DNA of 54,606 nt, taken from Prevotella sp. (GTDB taxonomy: Bacteria; Bacteroidota; Bacteroidia; Bacteroidales; Bacteroidaceae). Positions 54,153 through 54,606 of this stretch are shown in pieces. The translations under genes and the position numbers were made by a program. The notes below the pieces were generated by a model that was not told the origin of the DNA, made no database searches, and saw nothing but the letters and a program-made list of their open reading frames with translations. The stretch is from assembly GCA_017400455.1 (NCBI GenBank), contig JAFPTC010000132.1:1-54606 (forward strand), read 5' to 3'. The number at the start of each line of letters is the position of its first letter. The first letter of the stretch is position 1.

Positions 54153-54606
54153 ATGTCAAGAATACTGATGATTGGCGCCGGAGGCGTCGCTACCGTGGCA
54201 GCGTTCAAGATTGCACAGAACGCTGACGTGTTTACCGAGTTCATGATTGCCTCGCGCCGCAAGGAGAAGTGCGACCGGCTGGTGGAGGCCATCCACCAGA
54301 AGGGCTACAACATGCCCATCCAGACGGCACAGGTAGATGCCGACGACGTGGAGCAGCTGAAGGCGCTGTTCTCAAGCTACAAGCCCGAGCTGGTGGTGAA
54401 TCTGGCCCTGCCCTACCAGGACCTCACCATCATGGAGGCCTGTCTGCAGTGTGGCTGCTCCTATCTGGACACGGCCAACTATGAGCCCAAGGACGAGGCT
54501 CACTTTGAATACTCCTGGCAGTGGGCCTATCGCGAGCGCTTCGAGCAAAGAGATCATGGCGGCACCTCTTATCTACAGATGCGTAAAGCCGCTATGGTTC
54601 ACAAGA
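54153..54606 (+). CDS. Saccharopine dehydrogenase-like (carboxynorspermidine synthase type) protein, 3' truncated
   Basis: The first 151 residues of a NAD(P)-dependent dehydrogenase running off the window end. The Rossmann loop is LMIGAGGVATVAAFK (residues about 5-19), followed by MIASRRKEKCDRLV and ELVVNLALPYQDLTIMEACL, then YLDTANYEPKDEAHFEYSW. This matches Bacteroidales proteins annotated as saccharopine dehydrogenase or carboxynorspermidine synthase, the latter making a polyamine precursor. After RERFEQ (about 54550) the sequence no longer resembles the family, where I would expect AGLTAILGCGFDPG. It may be a frameshift, insertion or assembly edge. Confidence 0.85.
   Translation, partial: MSRILMIGAGGVATVAAFKIAQNADVFTEFMIASRRKEKCDRLVEAIHQKGYNMPIQTAQVDADDVEQLKALFSSYKPELVVNLALPYQDLTIMEACLQCGCSYLDTANYEPKDEAHFEYSWQWAYRERFEQRDHGGTSYLQMRKAAMVHK

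Overview
The window reads as a chromosomal segment of a Bacteroidales bacterium, most likely a Prevotella-type member of the Prevotellaceae. The evidence is a fairly GC-rich coding sequence, weak Shine-Dalgarno sites, repeated TAnnTTTG promoters (often with TTG or TTTG 19-21 bases upstream), and typical Bacteroidales families: KDYDD-type lipoproteins, OmpA proteins with PEG-like tails, an OstA-like periplasmic protein, MBG-domain surface proteins and carboxypeptidase-regulatory-domain proteins. The genus call is from memory of these families; no search was run.

Layout. 1-6.4 kb: 3' part of dnaE, trxA plus a coupled acidic protein, convergent birA-pyrH, a repeat-rich spacer, and a secreted regulatory-domain protein. 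6.6-7.7 kb: an orphan histidine kinase. 8.0-14.1 kb: a five-gene run (cytidylate-kinase-like, THI5/NMT1-like binding protein, Cache-HAMP-SpoIIE phosphatase-HATPase kinase fusion, STAS protein, RelA/SpoT-type synthetase) facing a Mesh1-like HD hydrolase whose 3' end overlaps it. 14.4-21.7 kb: yceD-rpmF-fabH, a tiny secreted protein, era, clpP-clpX-recQ. 21.7-23.7 kb: a relict AT-rich polymorphic-toxin/immunity island. 24.2-32.7 kb: guaB, a four-helix-bundle protein, two parvulin-type chaperones, an OstA-like protein, a small membrane protein, mutL. 32.8-39.4 kb and 46.0-51.8 kb: two paralogous surface loci, each a long stalk-like lipoprotein followed by an OmpA-family protein. Between them lie a beta-barrel protein, tRNA-Val, purB, an RluB-type pseudouridine synthase and asnS. 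51.8-54.6 kb: histidine phosphatase, MscS channel and the start of a saccharopine-dehydrogenase-like gene.

The points most worth a second look are: (i) the 8.0-14.1 kb cluster, which places a ligand-binding protein, a partner-switching phosphatase/kinase, its likely STAS substrate, and alarmone synthesis and hydrolysis side by side; (ii) two conserved enzymes, PurB and AsnS, each carrying an in-frame Ala/Ser/Pro/Val-rich insert of about 36 residues, with a shared AAVPxASxA-like unit; (iii) a toxin-tail duplication with two different downstream immunity-type genes; and (iv) an unusual density of dispersed short repeats in the spacers: 43-base-period CACGTG palindromes, TTGCACC-bounded composites, heptamer arrays, CTCTGTGT octamers and a 172-base palindrome.

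Most spacers without genes are occupied by these repeats. Promoter calls rest on the published Bacteroidetes consensus seen by eye, and functional statements rest on motifs read directly plus general family knowledge.
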